Shown here: positions 24,795 to 34,917 of the stretch, piece by piece | How positions within the stretch are numbered: position 1 is the stretch's first letter | Layout: each line of letters begins with the position of its first letter | Origin: an uncultured Pedosphaera sp. | GTDB taxonomy: Bacteria > Verrucomicrobiota > Verrucomicrobiia > Limisphaerales > Pedosphaeraceae | Length of the DNA: 64,000 bases | Direction of reading: 5' to 3' | NCBI GenBank assembly: GCA_903918755.1 | Contig: CAIXFN010000110.1 | Coordinates: 62,001-126,000 of the forward strand | Notes under the pieces: generated by a model | The model's database searches: none | Told to the model about the DNA's origin: nothing | The model's input: only the letters and a program-made list of their open reading frames with translations | Translations under genes and position numbers: made by a program

Positions 24795-25980
24795 CCGGGG
24801 CGGGTGACGGTCGGTATCCGGCGGCGCGGTACTCCGGCGCCGCCGGCACAAAGTCGCTGTCAAACTGCGGTCCCGGAGCCTGCAGGAGGTTTTCCGCCGA
24901 CCTCACCACGCCACGCGGATCCGGGAGCGGACTGTGAAATACGCAACCGGTCACCCTGGCCCCCGCCGGCAAGTCCATTTCATAGCGTTGGGTGCCCGCC
25001 AAGCCATTGGTCATCCCGTTGTCGACGAACACGCAGTTGCGATAAACGCTGGCTCCCCCCATGTCGTCCACGGCATTGCGATTTCCGGCAAAGGTACAAT
25101 TCTGCACCAACGCCACGGAATGTTGAAAAATCGTCAGCACCCCGGAATTGGTAAAATGTAATTCCCCGGAACGCTCCCCCACCACATCGATCCCCTGGTT
25201 GGAGGCATTACCGGTCAGGAGGCAATTCTGAATGCGGGCCGCACTGCCCGCCAGCAGGTCGATGGCCGAACCCGTCACCTGCGCCAGGTTATGGCGAAAA
25301 ATACAGTTTTCGATTACCACCGGCTCCTGGTTCAGTCCTTCCTGCTGCACCGAAATACCGCCGGCGCAGGGACTGGCGTAATTATCCACGATCTCCAAAT
25401 TGCGCAACGTTGGCGACGACCGCCCAAAGACTTTGATGGCCCCGCCATCGGTATAAAAGAACAGGTTCTTGGGCACGACGGTGTCCGGCTCCATTTGCCG
25501 GGTGAATTTGTCACTCACAAAATGGTTCGCCCCGGTCAGTCGGAAGCCCTGGATCACGGTGTTGGAGCCCACCCCGTGACCGAAATAAACCACATGATTC
25601 ACCACCGCCGGGTAGCCTTCGGCCCGCGGGCTGGTCAACGCGGGATTTGCCGCGGTCAAGGTCACCGCTCCCACCGCCTCGAGCCGCACCCCATTGTGGC
25701 TGGCATTAAACCAGACCAGCGCCTGGCGTTTGGCTGCCGGACGGTATTCGCCCGCATGCACTTTCACCATTTTGTTCGTGGGATTCCGCCCAGCCAGATC
25801 AACCGCTTCCTGGATGCTTTGCCCGGGATACACATGGTAACCATCGGCCAACAGGTCCGCCGCCGGGCTTTCGGGCGCAATCCCCAGGCCGAGCACCCAT
25901 CCGATCAGCCAAAGAATCAGGCTTAATCGGCCGTGCGCCGGTCGTCGGGTGGTTGACCCCGCTGGAAAGGTGAATGGCAT
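24778..25980 (-). CDS. Secreted right-handed parallel beta-helix protein
   Basis: 400 aa. A signal peptide occupies residues 18-41 (LSLILWLIGWVLGLGIAP). The entry motif GYHVYPGQSIQEAVDLAG is the usual start of a polysaccharide-lyase-like helix. Coil repeats follow: NTVIQGFRLTGANHF, PTLRNLEIVDNYASPCAGG, EPVVIENCIFRHNLAQVTG, ARIQNCLLTGNASNQG and VALVQNCTFAGNRNAVDD, with the Asn-ladder pattern. No catalytic residues of a known lyase could be assigned, so it may be a binding or adhesin-like protein. Divergent from the pseudopilin gene. Confidence 0.85.
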   Translation of the reverse strand: MPFTFPAGSTTRRPAHGRLSLILWLIGWVLGLGIAPESPAADLLADGYHVYPGQSIQEAVDLAGRNPTNKMVKVHAGEYRPAAKRQALVWFNASHNGVRLEAVGAVTLTAANPALTSPRAEGYPAVVNHVVYFGHGVGSNTVIQGFRLTGANHFVSDKFTRQMEPDTVVPKNLFFYTDGGAIKVFGRSSPTLRNLEIVDNYASPCAGGISVQQEGLNQEPVVIENCIFRHNLAQVTGSAIDLLAGSAARIQNCLLTGNASNQGIDVVGERSGELHFTNSGVLTIFQHSVALVQNCTFAGNRNAVDDMGGASVYRNCVFVDNGMTNGLAGTQRYEMDLPAGARVTGCVFHSPLPDPRGVVRSAENLLQAPGPQFDSDFVPAAPEYRAAGYRPSPAPVSAVR

Positions 25981-26207
25981 GGTTCTCGTGTTTCTTAGCT
26001 ACCGCCCGCCGGGCATCAGCGTCAACGCAAAAACCGCCCGGCGCGCGCGCCCAGCCGCCCGCCGCCGCCATTCTTTTGTTACCGGGGTTTTACCGCCCCG
26101 AAACTTGCATTCCATGGGACCGACGGTAAACTTTCTGAACTGATCATCACAATTATCCGATGTTCTAAACCTTTGCACCCGTGGGCGAAAAGAAAGTCGA
26201 GACATCC

Positions 26208-27065
26208 ATGAAGTTCTTGCGCGAAAAAACCGGAACCCAGTGCGCCCAACCCTCGGCCAAACCGAAACGATCGGCGGTCAGCGGGTTCACGCTGATCGAA
26301 TTGCTCGTGGTCATCGCGATCATTGCCATCCTCGCCGCCATGCTGCTGCCGGCCCTCGCCCGGGCCAAGGCGCGGGGACAACGCACCGCCTGTCTGAACA
26401 ACCTCCGCCAGATCGGGCTTTTCATGCAATTTTACACGGATGAAAATAACGAAACCTTTCCCGCGCACCGGAATCAGAATGTGAACTCGACGGACGGCGC
26501 CATTTCCCTGACCAACTGGTGGGGCGTCACCATCGCGACTTACGGCGGCGGCCGGAGCAACCTGTTCCACGACCCCGCCATCGCCGGCAAACGACTCGAT
26601 AATGGCACCGCCTGGCAATGGGCTTTTGACTGCAATCTGGTGGGGTATGGTTACAACGGTTACTTCCTTGGCCGTCATCCCTACGGGGCGGACAACATCA
26701 GTGTGGGAGGCATTGCCTTCCCGGTGACCGAAACCTTCAAACGTAACCGGATCGTCAATCCCTCGGACAACCTGGTAATCGGGGACAAGGAGCCTTATGG
26801 CAACCCGGCGAGTTGGAGCAGCAGCCTGTGGTGGGAATCCGCCTGCATGATTCCCTCGGTGGTGGCCGCCAGTTCCTTTCCCACCTATGAGGGGGTGGAA
26901 CCCAAGCGACACCTGGGTCTCGCCGTGGTTTCGTTCAACGATGGCCATTCTGCCGCCGAAAAGAGCGAGAACATCAACCCGCCTGCCAATCCCGCCGATG
27001 GCAGCACCCTGGCCCTCGTCAACTCCCGTCATTGGGACCCGCTGCAACGCGCCGGCGCGCGCTGA
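26208..27065 (+). CDS. Type IV pseudopilin-like protein with prepilin N-terminus
   Basis: 285 aa from ATG 26208 (a GTG at 26181 is also possible). The prepilin signal is [18 protein letters not shown], with cleavage between G26 and F27 and the conserved Glu at +5 (E31), followed by [20 protein letters not shown]. This long form with NNLRQIG is the class abundant in Planctomycetes and Verrucomicrobia (DUF1559-like); the terminal [12 protein letters not shown] corresponds to the DGH motif of that group. It would be processed by a prepilin peptidase and inserted in the inner membrane. The role of the many paralogues is unknown. It is convergent with the giant CotH/LTD gene, with an 18-bp gap. 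Confidence 0.88.
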   Translation: MKFLREKTGTQCAQPSAKPKRSAVSGFTLIELLVVIAIIAILAAMLLPALARAKARGQRTACLNNLRQIGLFMQFYTDENNETFPAHRNQNVNSTDGAISLTNWWGVTIATYGGGRSNLFHDPAIAGKRLDNGTAWQWAFDCNLVGYGYNGYFLGRHPYGADNISVGGIAFPVTETFKRNRIVNPSDNLVIGDKEPYGNPASWSSSLWWESACMIPSVVAASSFPTYEGVEPKRHLGLAVVSFNDGHSAAEKSENINPPANPADGSTLALVNSRHWDPLQRAGAR

Positions 27066-27083
27066 GGTCCCGGCCTCCCGCGC

Positions 27084-30000
27084 TTAGTTACCGCCCGGCG
27101 GCAGCACGCGCAGGCGATAAAAGACCGACGCGGAAGCGTCGGGAACCGAGCTCTCCACCGCCACGGAATTCCCGGTTGCCACCACCACGCTACCGAGGGC
27201 AGCCCACTCATTGGCAGTCAGATCCGTGGTGTATTCCAATTGGAATCGCTGCCCCGCCGTTCCGCCCCAGGAATAGAGTAATTGCCCATCGGCTAACGCC
27301 TGCACCGTCAACTCCGGCACCGGCACCACTTGCACGAAAAACGTCTGGCTGGCGCTCAGGTTGGGCGTGCCATTGTCCGTCACCACCACCGTAAAACTGA
27401 CCGTATCCGGCCCGTTGGTGGCGGTCCAAACCAGCGCGCCCGTCACCGGATCGATCAGCGCCCCCGCGGGAGCCCCCGCTCCCAGAGAATAATTCAATTG
27501 CTGCGGCGGCTGGTCGAGATCCACGCCCCCCGCCAGCAAGGTAAGGGTCTGCCCCACCGTCATGACTTGGTCGGCCATCGGGGGTAGCACCGGCGGGGAA
27601 TTGGGAATGATGTTCGCCCTTCCCGGAGTCGGGCTGTTCATAAAATACCAGTTGGGCCCACCCTCTGGAAACCGGCCTTGACTGATGTCCGGCCCCTGCG
27701 CCGCAAAGGTCACATAATCCACCACCTGCCCGTCCCCGCGAAACAAACCAATGCTCGCTCCCACCTTGGACAATTTGAAATTAACATGCAGGTCGGCGCT
27801 GCCCGCGGTGTTCTTCTTGTCTGCCCAGACCAGGAGAAATCCTCCCGGGGGGATGACGTAGCCCGCCGGAATTTGAAACATAAACGGAGTGGTCAGCGCC
27901 GCGGTCAGATAATAGCCGGCCAGATTCGCCGGCGTGGGGCCATAATTGTAGAGTTCAAACCAATCGTCGGCTTTGTTGCCGTCCAATGGATCTCCCAGCG
28001 TATGCTGATTGCTCGCCATCCATTCATTGATGACCACCGTCAGCGGAGCGGGTGCCGGATTGTTCGCGGCGCCGGGAGTGGTGAGATAGAATTCCTGCCG
28101 GTTGAAAATCTGGCCATCGGGCACCGAACCAAAGGAGTGGTTCACCCCCAAATTCGTGTAGTTAAGATAATCAATGACCTGCGTCTGGCCCAGATAGGTG
28201 CGGCTCAACGCGACCGATCCGGAACCACCGGGCAGGAGGAAACTGGTATGCAATTCCGCCGGCGTGGAAAGATTGTCCTGTCCGTCGGCAAAGATCACCA
28301 AAAACTGGCCCGGATTGATCACGGCGCCGGGCGGAAAGGCCCACTGCGTGAGGTTGGAGTAATTATTGGCCAGAAAAAGCCCCGTCAACGGCACCGCGTT
28401 GGAACCGGGATTGTACAGTTCCAGCCAGGCGCTCCGCCCCCCGAGTCCGTTGGTGATGCCCGTCAGATTATCGGCCTGCACTTCGTTGATCCACAGCGAC
28501 GGAAAAGCCGGCAGATTTTCCAGGGCCTGGCTGATCTGGCCCGGGCTGGGGATCGCATTCGTCCAATTGCCCACCCGCCAATTGTCGCGTTGCGGATCAA
28601 TCAAGGCCAGGACTGGTCCCGGCACGCTGCCGGCTGCCGGCCACGGTGCGGCCGCTTCATATTGCACTTCGGCAATGACGGGAGCCGCGCTGCCATTCGT
28701 AGCTATCCCCAGCAGGACCAGATGCTCTCCCCCCGCGGATAGCGGCTGCGAAAAGGTGTCAAATACGCGCTGCGTCGCCCCATAAACATTGGCGAAGACC
28801 ACCACATCTAGCGCCAGAACCAGATAGCCGCGGGGACCGAGGAGGGAACCCGCCGGGAAGGTGTAGCCCAGCGCGGGCAGCGACCAGCCAGAAAGATCAA
28901 AGGTATTGGTCAATGAATTGTTGAACAATTCCACATATTGTGCCCCGGCCACGGGGGGGCGGGGCTGCAATTCGCTGATCACCACCTGCCCCCCCGGAGC
29001 GGGCGGCGTGCCCTTGTAAACCACCGTCGCGGAATTGCTCATCCCCGTGATGGGCTGGCCATGCATGTCCACCGCCAGAATGCTGAAATGGTTTGTGCCG
29101 GCAACCAGGGGTACGGCCACCACCCAGTTGGTCGTGGTGGTCCAGGTGAGCGGATATTGCGTCCCGTTGACCAGGACGGTTTTCACCATCACCGGCGCCT
29201 GCCCGGAAAGGTAGGTCACGTCGTTGCTCCGCGCAGCTGCGAAATTCACTGTGAATGCCGCCGCATCCTCCAATGCCAACTGCGCCGCGATGCTGTCATG
29301 CGCGGCCCCCATCCAGGGCAGGATATTGCCCTGGGGATTTTCCACGCTCAATCCGTTCGCCACAAACGCGTTGTATTTGGCCACCGCCAGCGGCGTGCTG
29401 TTGGCCGGCGTCAGGGGACCGTTCACCAACTCCTGCAGCGCCCGCCAATACATCCGGCGAAATTCCGGCTCCGCAAACAAATTGGCCGTGGCGGGATCCT
29501 GCGGATTGACGAAAAACAGGTTCTGGCCCGGCGCCCACGCGTAGGCACTCCCGAACACCATGTTAAAATCCCAGGTTATCAGGGAGAATTTTGTGCCCTG
29601 CGTGCCCACATAGGCATACACATTCTGGCCGTTTTGGGCCCCGTAGGAATCGCCATTTCCCGACGCATGATTAGCCGCGAAGAGCCGGAGCCAGTTCTCC
29701 ATGTTCGCGAGGCTTTCCAGATTGGCCACATAGTTGGCGCTCCCGTAGGAATTGGCCGCATCCACCAAAGAAAAGACATTGGTGAAATTATTCGCGGAAT
29801 CCGGCGTGCGGCGAATCAACCAATTATACCGGTAGCGCGCCGGCTTTTTCACATTCCCCGTGGTGGTGTACGGCACGATATCGCACCAGGATTGATTGGC
29901 AAACGGGATCCCGATCCCCTGGGCGACCGGCGCGAATTCGATCCACCCGGCCATCTTATAGAGAAAACCATCGGGATCGTTGGGAAACCGTTCCTTGACC

Positions 30001-33000
30001 ACATCGGCGTCCGGGCATTGGGTATCCTCCATGAGTACCCCGCGGCGGTTGCCGTTCACCAATACCACCACATACCGCCGATTCAACCAGGGCACCCCCA
30101 GCGCGCGCAGCAGCGTGTTCGCGATTTGTTCCCGTTGCAGGCTAAAATCATCCCCGGGAGAATTGCCGGGTTGGTGGATTTTGTTGAACGAGGTCGCCCC
30201 CAGGAATTTGTCGTCATCCGGGAAAATCCACTTGTAATGGCACAGTGTCCCGTTCGGCGCATCAAAGGTTTGATGATAAGGACTCCCGGCAAACCGCCCC
30301 TGCGCGTTGTAAATGATCCGGTTGCCATTCACCATGGTGGCGTCAATCGGCTCATTGCTCAAATCCGAGAGGCTGCTCCAACGCGTCACATTGGCCTGCG
30401 TGAGCCAAAGATGATACGCGCCAAAGGAACCCGTCGGATTGTTGTCGCCAAAAAGCACCACACACTCCCGCACCGGCGCATTGTCATCCACCAGGGCCGG
30501 GAAGCGGGTGCCGGCCCCTTGTCGGTCCGTCGCCGCCACATAAAAGGCCACGATTGTCCCCCCCGGTTGGGCCGGAATTGTTGCCGTATACAAACCGTCC
30601 CCGGCCACCGCGTCACCGCCGTTGCCGTCATCGGTCATCGGAACCACGACATAACTGGTGGCCGGATCCACCCGGTAATTCAGCACCAAACTGGCCACCC
30701 CGTCCGCATCCTGCGCCCGCGCGGTCACCAGGACGGGTTGCAGCGGCGGCGGCACTGGCGGCAGATGGGCCACCTCATAGATCGCCGGCCCCGCGTTGGC
30801 CGTGGCGATGCTGTTGGGCAATCCCGGGGTGCCCAGGTTTCGCGGCACCGGCAGGGTTCCCGTCGCTTCGAGCCAGTTGCCGTTGAGCCGCATCAGTACC
30901 TCTGGCCAACCCCGCAGCCAGCGGGCTTGAAACCGCAAGGTGGCGGTCTGGCCCACGATGAGGCTGTTGGGCCAGAGCGCGGCCTGGCAGGAATTGACCC
31001 CCGTCCACAACCGGTCACTGCAACGGACGCGCAGGCTGTGCCCGCTGGCGTAACCCTTGAGTTCCCAGTTCGAACGCGCGTGACAGCCCTGCATTGTCCA
31101 ATTGTTAGTCCCCCCACTTTCAAAATCGGAATTCATTACCAAATTCGTCCCCTCCGTCCCCAGGACGGTCACGTTATCGACCAGGCATTCCCCCACATCC
31201 AGCAAACCAAGCTGCGCGTAATCAATCGAGGGATCGTAATTCACCCCGTTATCCAGCACCCCGGTGGCCTCGATCGTCGTCCACTGCGACTTGTGCGTTT
31301 CATCACTGTCGCCCCAATTGGCGGCGAACCGGTGGTTGGCGCGGGGATCGATGAGTTCCAGACTGCTGCCCCCGCCTTTGGCCCACTGGCCCCAACGACC
31401 ACCCGTGCCCCAGGTGACCTCGTCTTCCACCACGTAGATTGTGCGGTTGGTCTGCCCGCCCCGGCCATCGGCCACGGAAAGCACTTGCGGCATGGCCAGG
31501 GCCAGTCGTTCCCCATTATGGGATAACCGGCCGGAAAAATTGCCCACCGTGTTGCCGCTATTCAGGTTGGGGTACTTGGCCCACAGATTCGTGAGATTGC
31601 GCGCCACCACCAAATAACCATGCGGAGCCAGCACGGAGTTCGAAGGAAAGCTGAAAGTCACCCCGGAATTAAACTGCCATGCGCCCAGCGGGATGGCATT
31701 CGTCCCCTTGTTATAAAGCTCGATATATTGGTCATCATCGTTGCCGCTGATCGGATCATACATCAGTTCGTTCAGCACCACGTCTCGCACCAGCACGTCA
31801 CTATTGTTGGTCCCGGGCGTTGGCGCCTGCAGAGGTTGGATATTCACCGCGCCATCCGGCCATCTTCCTTCCGCCACCCCGTCCGCCTGGGCTTCATACT
31901 GCACCACGTCGAGCACCCGGGAACGATCCGCCTGCCAGAGGTAAAGCACCCCGCCCGCCCCATTTAAGGCGAAGCCCAGTTGGTCCGAGCCGAATACGGC
32001 AAAGCCACCCGGTCCGATCAGGGTGCCGGCAGGAATGACAAATTTGTTTGCCGCCGCCTCATCCGTCAGAATGCAGCCCGAAAGGTCATTGGTCCGATTA
32101 CCGTGGTTGTAGAGCTCCACATACTGCCCCCCGGCGGGGCTTTCCACATGCGCCAGCCATTCGTTGATCACGACATCGCGCAACGGCACCGCCCGGAATG
32201 CCTCCATTTGCCCCGGGGAGCCTCCCACCAAATCACTGCTGTCCCAGGCGCGCGGGTCCCCCTCGCCATAGGTGGGATAGGCCAGCACCAGCGAATGACC
32301 GGCGCCATTGGCGGCGACCGGCCAGGGCGGGGTATTCGCGTAAGGCACGCTCAACAGCACCGCGTCTTGCTCGTCATGGAGTTCCACCAGGTCGCTGGAC
32401 TTCAGGCTGCCCGTGTACGGCCCCATCACATTGGTGATGCCATACGCCGTTTGTAAATCGGCCGGGGCGGATGCCACGACCAGATAACCCCCGCCGGGAA
32501 TAATCGTTCCCGCCGGAAAAGTGTAGCCCAGATTGGCCCCCACCAGCCGGTAGCCGCTCACATCGTGAAACCAGGGATTGGAATTGTAGAGCTCCAGATA
32601 TTGCAGATTCAATCCGTCCGGCCGGGGCGCGGGCCGATACATGATCTCCGATATCGCCAACGGACTTTTCCGGCTGGAAGGTCCGGGTTGGTCATGCGGA
32701 TTGGTGATGACATTGACCACCGCATTCGAGCCGACCGCGGTGATATCGACGAATTGCGCGACGGCGGCTTGATTCGCCGCCAGACTGCCGACGGCCAATC
32801 CGAAATAAACCTCGGAAGGCATGGTAATAGTGGCTTGGCCCAGCCGGGTCCAGTTCAGCCCATCGTAACTACCATAGCCGCTGAAAACATTCCCCGCCCG
32901 CCGGAGCCGCAGCCAGGTATTGGGATAATTCGCGGGAAAAGACCCGGCGCTCACGGCATTTCCCGCGGTCGGATCGCGGTATTCAAAAAAATCGCCATTC

Positions 33001-34613
33001 ATGCTCGGCGTCGCGAAGGTCGCTGCGAACCGACTGTTCGCGGCCAGCGATTCGCGCGCCATCAGTCCGGCCTTCGCCCAGGCGTCGGAATCCGTCATAC
33101 TCGCCAGTCGCGCCGCCACATCAAAATCGCCGGCCAGCCGCCGGCTACTCAATTGTAACTGGTCACTGTTGCCCCCGATGTCGCCACTGCCAGCCACCTG
33201 CCAGCCATTCGTCAACTCCACCGCGCCACCGGCCAGCGGCGGTCCCCCGACGTCCAAAGCCGCATAAGTATGGGCTATGAAGTTCGTGGCGGAGTTCGTG
33301 ATGATTAGGTTGCCCGTCGCTGTTTGATCCCGCAATCCGTTGATGGTGAGCTGATAAAGCGCGGCGTCATCCATCTGGCTGACGCCCAGGAGGACATTCG
33401 TCTGCGTGCTGTCCAAGGTCGCATCGCCCACCAACAGCTTTCCCGTGGGCCCGGTCAGGACGTAATTGGCCGGATTGGTCGCTGTGGCGGCGGTCAACCG
33501 CTTGGAAAACCACGCCAGCACATTACTCAATCCCAGCGATTGCGCCCCAACCAACCGGGGGGGCGTCGTGTCGGGGATGACCGTCAACGTCACCACGGCA
33601 CTGGTGACATTGTATGCCACCCCATTCGCCAGGTTGGTGGCGGTGACAAAAACCGGCGAGCCATTGTCGGCGAAAGCCGCGCTCGTGATCGTGAAAACAG
33701 CGTTGGTCGCCCGGGTTACCGGGCTGCCGTTCCGATACCACTGCAAGGCCGGCGCCGGCAACCCCGCGGCCCCCACACTAAAACTCGTGGTTCCCGCCTC
33801 CCCGACGGTTTGATTGACCGGTTGGGTGGTGATAATGGCCGGGGACTGGATGACCACCTCGCCGCTGACCGCATAGATGGCGGTCGCCCCTGCCCCGGTC
33901 GCCTTGGAAAAAGTCAGGCTCACAATCGGCTTGTTGTTCGGCAACAGGTTTCCCAGCGCCAAAGTGGTCTGATAGAACCGGGGATTGGTGGGAGCGCCCG
34001 CGACCGCCCCGCTGGACAAAGAGATCCTTTCACTGCCCTGCAAAGCAATGTTTCCGGCGGTGTTGAACCAATCCTGGGCCACGTAGGTGGTGGCATACGT
34101 GGTGCCGTCGCTGAAGCGGATCGTGAGCGTGGCCGACCCGGAGCCGCCACTGGCGGAGTTGGCGAGGATCGCGATCCGTTTGTAAACCAGCGGAGTCGTC
34201 AGGGTCAGGGTCCCGGAGGTCAATCCGGTTTCACTGCTGAGCACCAGCGCATTCGGCCCCGTGTAGGCCTGCAGTTGGAAGGTGGTGCCATCCGCCAGCG
34301 CACTGGCAAACAACCCCGAAGCCGGCAACCCATGATTTTTCCCGGCCAGTCCCGTTTGATAATAGGCCGTACCTTCGCCCGGATTGTATTCCAGCGCGGT
34401 CGAGTAAGGGGAGCTCCCGGAGGTCTTTTCCACCACCACGTCCCGGTTAAATCCCGTCACCACAATGGGCGTCATGTTGGCGGACCACGCACTTCGCGTG
34501 ACCAGCGCGCACACGAAAACCAGCCAGTACAGCCATCCCGGGCGCCAAACCCTCCCGGCGGTGGCGCGGCGAACACCCGGCGGCGTCATCCTGACGATCG
34601 TGCTCATGACCAT
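27084..34613 (-). CDS. Giant secreted protein with CotH kinase-like domain and six Lamin-tail domains
   Basis: 2509 aa from ATG 34613, with a signal peptide (WLYWLVFVCALVTRSAWS). Domains in order: an N-terminal beta region, an Ig-like domain near residue 258 (PVNQTVGEAGTTSF), a LamG/DUF1349-like region near 530-640 (AKAGLMARESLAANSRF), and Lamin-tail domains near 654, 808 and 944 (ISEIMYRP, INEWLAHV, LNELMYDP with YVELYN/YIELYN). Next is a CotH kinase domain near 1390-1790 (SFNKIHQPGNSPGDDF, RRYVVVLVNGNRRGVLMED), then three further LTDs near 1878, 2041 and 2191, a cadherin-like domain near 2340-2430, and a C-terminal module ending FYRLRVLPPGGN. CotH enzymes phosphorylate spore-coat proteins in Bacillus; activity here is unproven. 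Confidence 0.9.
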   Translation of the reverse strand: MVMSTIVRMTPPGVRRATAGRVWRPGWLYWLVFVCALVTRSAWSANMTPIVVTGFNRDVVVEKTSGSSPYSTALEYNPGEGTAYYQTGLAGKNHGLPASGLFASALADGTTFQLQAYTGPNALVLSSETGLTSGTLTLTTPLVYKRIAILANSASGGSGSATLTIRFSDGTTYATTYVAQDWFNTAGNIALQGSERISLSSGAVAGAPTNPRFYQTTLALGNLLPNNKPIVSLTFSKATGAGATAIYAVSGEVVIQSPAIITTQPVNQTVGEAGTTSFSVGAAGLPAPALQWYRNGSPVTRATNAVFTITSAAFADNGSPVFVTATNLANGVAYNVTSAVVTLTVIPDTTPPRLVGAQSLGLSNVLAWFSKRLTAATATNPANYVLTGPTGKLLVGDATLDSTQTNVLLGVSQMDDAALYQLTINGLRDQTATGNLIITNSATNFIAHTYAALDVGGPPLAGGAVELTNGWQVAGSGDIGGNSDQLQLSSRRLAGDFDVAARLASMTDSDAWAKAGLMARESLAANSRFAATFATPSMNGDFFEYRDPTAGNAVSAGSFPANYPNTWLRLRRAGNVFSGYGSYDGLNWTRLGQATITMPSEVYFGLAVGSLAANQAAVAQFVDITAVGSNAVVNVITNPHDQPGPSSRKSPLAISEIMYRPAPRPDGLNLQYLELYNSNPWFHDVSGYRLVGANLGYTFPAGTIIPGGGYLVVASAPADLQTAYGITNVMGPYTGSLKSSDLVELHDEQDAVLLSVPYANTPPWPVAANGAGHSLVLAYPTYGEGDPRAWDSSDLVGGSPGQMEAFRAVPLRDVVINEWLAHVESPAGGQYVELYNHGNRTNDLSGCILTDEAAANKFVIPAGTLIGPGGFAVFGSDQLGFALNGAGGVLYLWQADRSRVLDVVQYEAQADGVAEGRWPDGAVNIQPLQAPTPGTNNSDVLVRDVVLNELMYDPISGNDDDQYIELYNKGTNAIPLGAWQFNSGVTFSFPSNSVLAPHGYLVVARNLTNLWAKYPNLNSGNTVGNFSGRLSHNGERLALAMPQVLSVADGRGGQTNRTIYVVEDEVTWGTGGRWGQWAKGGGSSLELIDPRANHRFAANWGDSDETHKSQWTTIEATGVLDNGVNYDPSIDYAQLGLLDVGECLVDNVTVLGTEGTNLVMNSDFESGGTNNWTMQGCHARSNWELKGYASGHSLRVRCSDRLWTGVNSCQAALWPNSLIVGQTATLRFQARWLRGWPEVLMRLNGNWLEATGTLPVPRNLGTPGLPNSIATANAGPAIYEVAHLPPVPPPLQPVLVTARAQDADGVASLVLNYRVDPATSYVVVPMTDDGNGGDAVAGDGLYTATIPAQPGGTIVAFYVAATDRQGAGTRFPALVDDNAPVRECVVLFGDNNPTGSFGAYHLWLTQANVTRWSSLSDLSNEPIDATMVNGNRIIYNAQGRFAGSPYHQTFDAPNGTLCHYKWIFPDDDKFLGATSFNKIHQPGNSPGDDFSLQREQIANTLLRALGVPWLNRRYVVVLVNGNRRGVLMEDTQCPDADVVKERFPNDPDGFLYKMAGWIEFAPVAQGIGIPFANQSWCDIVPYTTTGNVKKPARYRYNWLIRRTPDSANNFTNVFSLVDAANSYGSANYVANLESLANMENWLRLFAANHASGNGDSYGAQNGQNVYAYVGTQGTKFSLITWDFNMVFGSAYAWAPGQNLFFVNPQDPATANLFAEPEFRRMYWRALQELVNGPLTPANSTPLAVAKYNAFVANGLSVENPQGNILPWMGAAHDSIAAQLALEDAAAFTVNFAAARSNDVTYLSGQAPVMVKTVLVNGTQYPLTWTTTTNWVVAVPLVAGTNHFSILAVDMHGQPITGMSNSATVVYKGTPPAPGGQVVISELQPRPPVAGAQYVELFNNSLTNTFDLSGWSLPALGYTFPAGSLLGPRGYLVLALDVVVFANVYGATQRVFDTFSQPLSAGGEHLVLLGIATNGSAAPVIAEVQYEAAAPWPAAGSVPGPVLALIDPQRDNWRVGNWTNAIPSPGQISQALENLPAFPSLWINEVQADNLTGITNGLGGRSAWLELYNPGSNAVPLTGLFLANNYSNLTQWAFPPGAVINPGQFLVIFADGQDNLSTPAELHTSFLLPGGSGSVALSRTYLGQTQVIDYLNYTNLGVNHSFGSVPDGQIFNRQEFYLTTPGAANNPAPAPLTVVINEWMASNQHTLGDPLDGNKADDWFELYNYGPTPANLAGYYLTAALTTPFMFQIPAGYVIPPGGFLLVWADKKNTAGSADLHVNFKLSKVGASIGLFRGDGQVVDYVTFAAQGPDISQGRFPEGGPNWYFMNSPTPGRANIIPNSPPVLPPMADQVMTVGQTLTLLAGGVDLDQPPQQLNYSLGAGAPAGALIDPVTGALVWTATNGPDTVSFTVVVTDNGTPNLSASQTFFVQVVPVPELTVQALADGQLLYSWGGTAGQRFQLEYTTDLTANEWAALGSVVVATGNSVAVESSVPDASASVFYRLRVLPPGGN

Positions 34614-34917
34614 GATTTCATCCGGCTGATCCTTTCCCGCGGGAATTCCTGCCCGGCATTTGGACTCAGCGATTCGCGGATGAAGGAGTTTGGCAGCGGC
34701 CACAATCAAGATCTGCCCGCGACCCCGGAATCCGGGGAAATTCGCGCTCCACATTCGAACTGTAAAAAAAGAGTATCTAATCTCACAATTATTGTCTTTC
34801 TGTTAATAAATGCTGATAATGGGTTACAATGCTCCCCATTTATCAGCTTGGCCACTCAAATAACGAGCTACCCCTCTCCGTCAGCAGCTTACGTACCACA
34901 ATGCCAACCGCCGCCCG
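34614..34917. other. Intergenic region upstream of the giant protein gene
   Basis: AT-rich for this window, no gene. It holds the promoter side of the giant gene. CTGATAATGGG (34813-34823) and CCCCATTTATCAG (34834-34846) form an imperfect inverted repeat, which could be an operator or a hairpin at the end of the methyltransferase transcript. There is no clear T-run. Confidence 0.5.

Noticed and set aside
28938-31526. A plus-strand open frame of 862 aa inside the giant CotH/LTD gene
   Set aside because: Antisense shadow of a gene with well-defined LTD and CotH motifs; Arg/His/Gly-rich, no recognisable domain.
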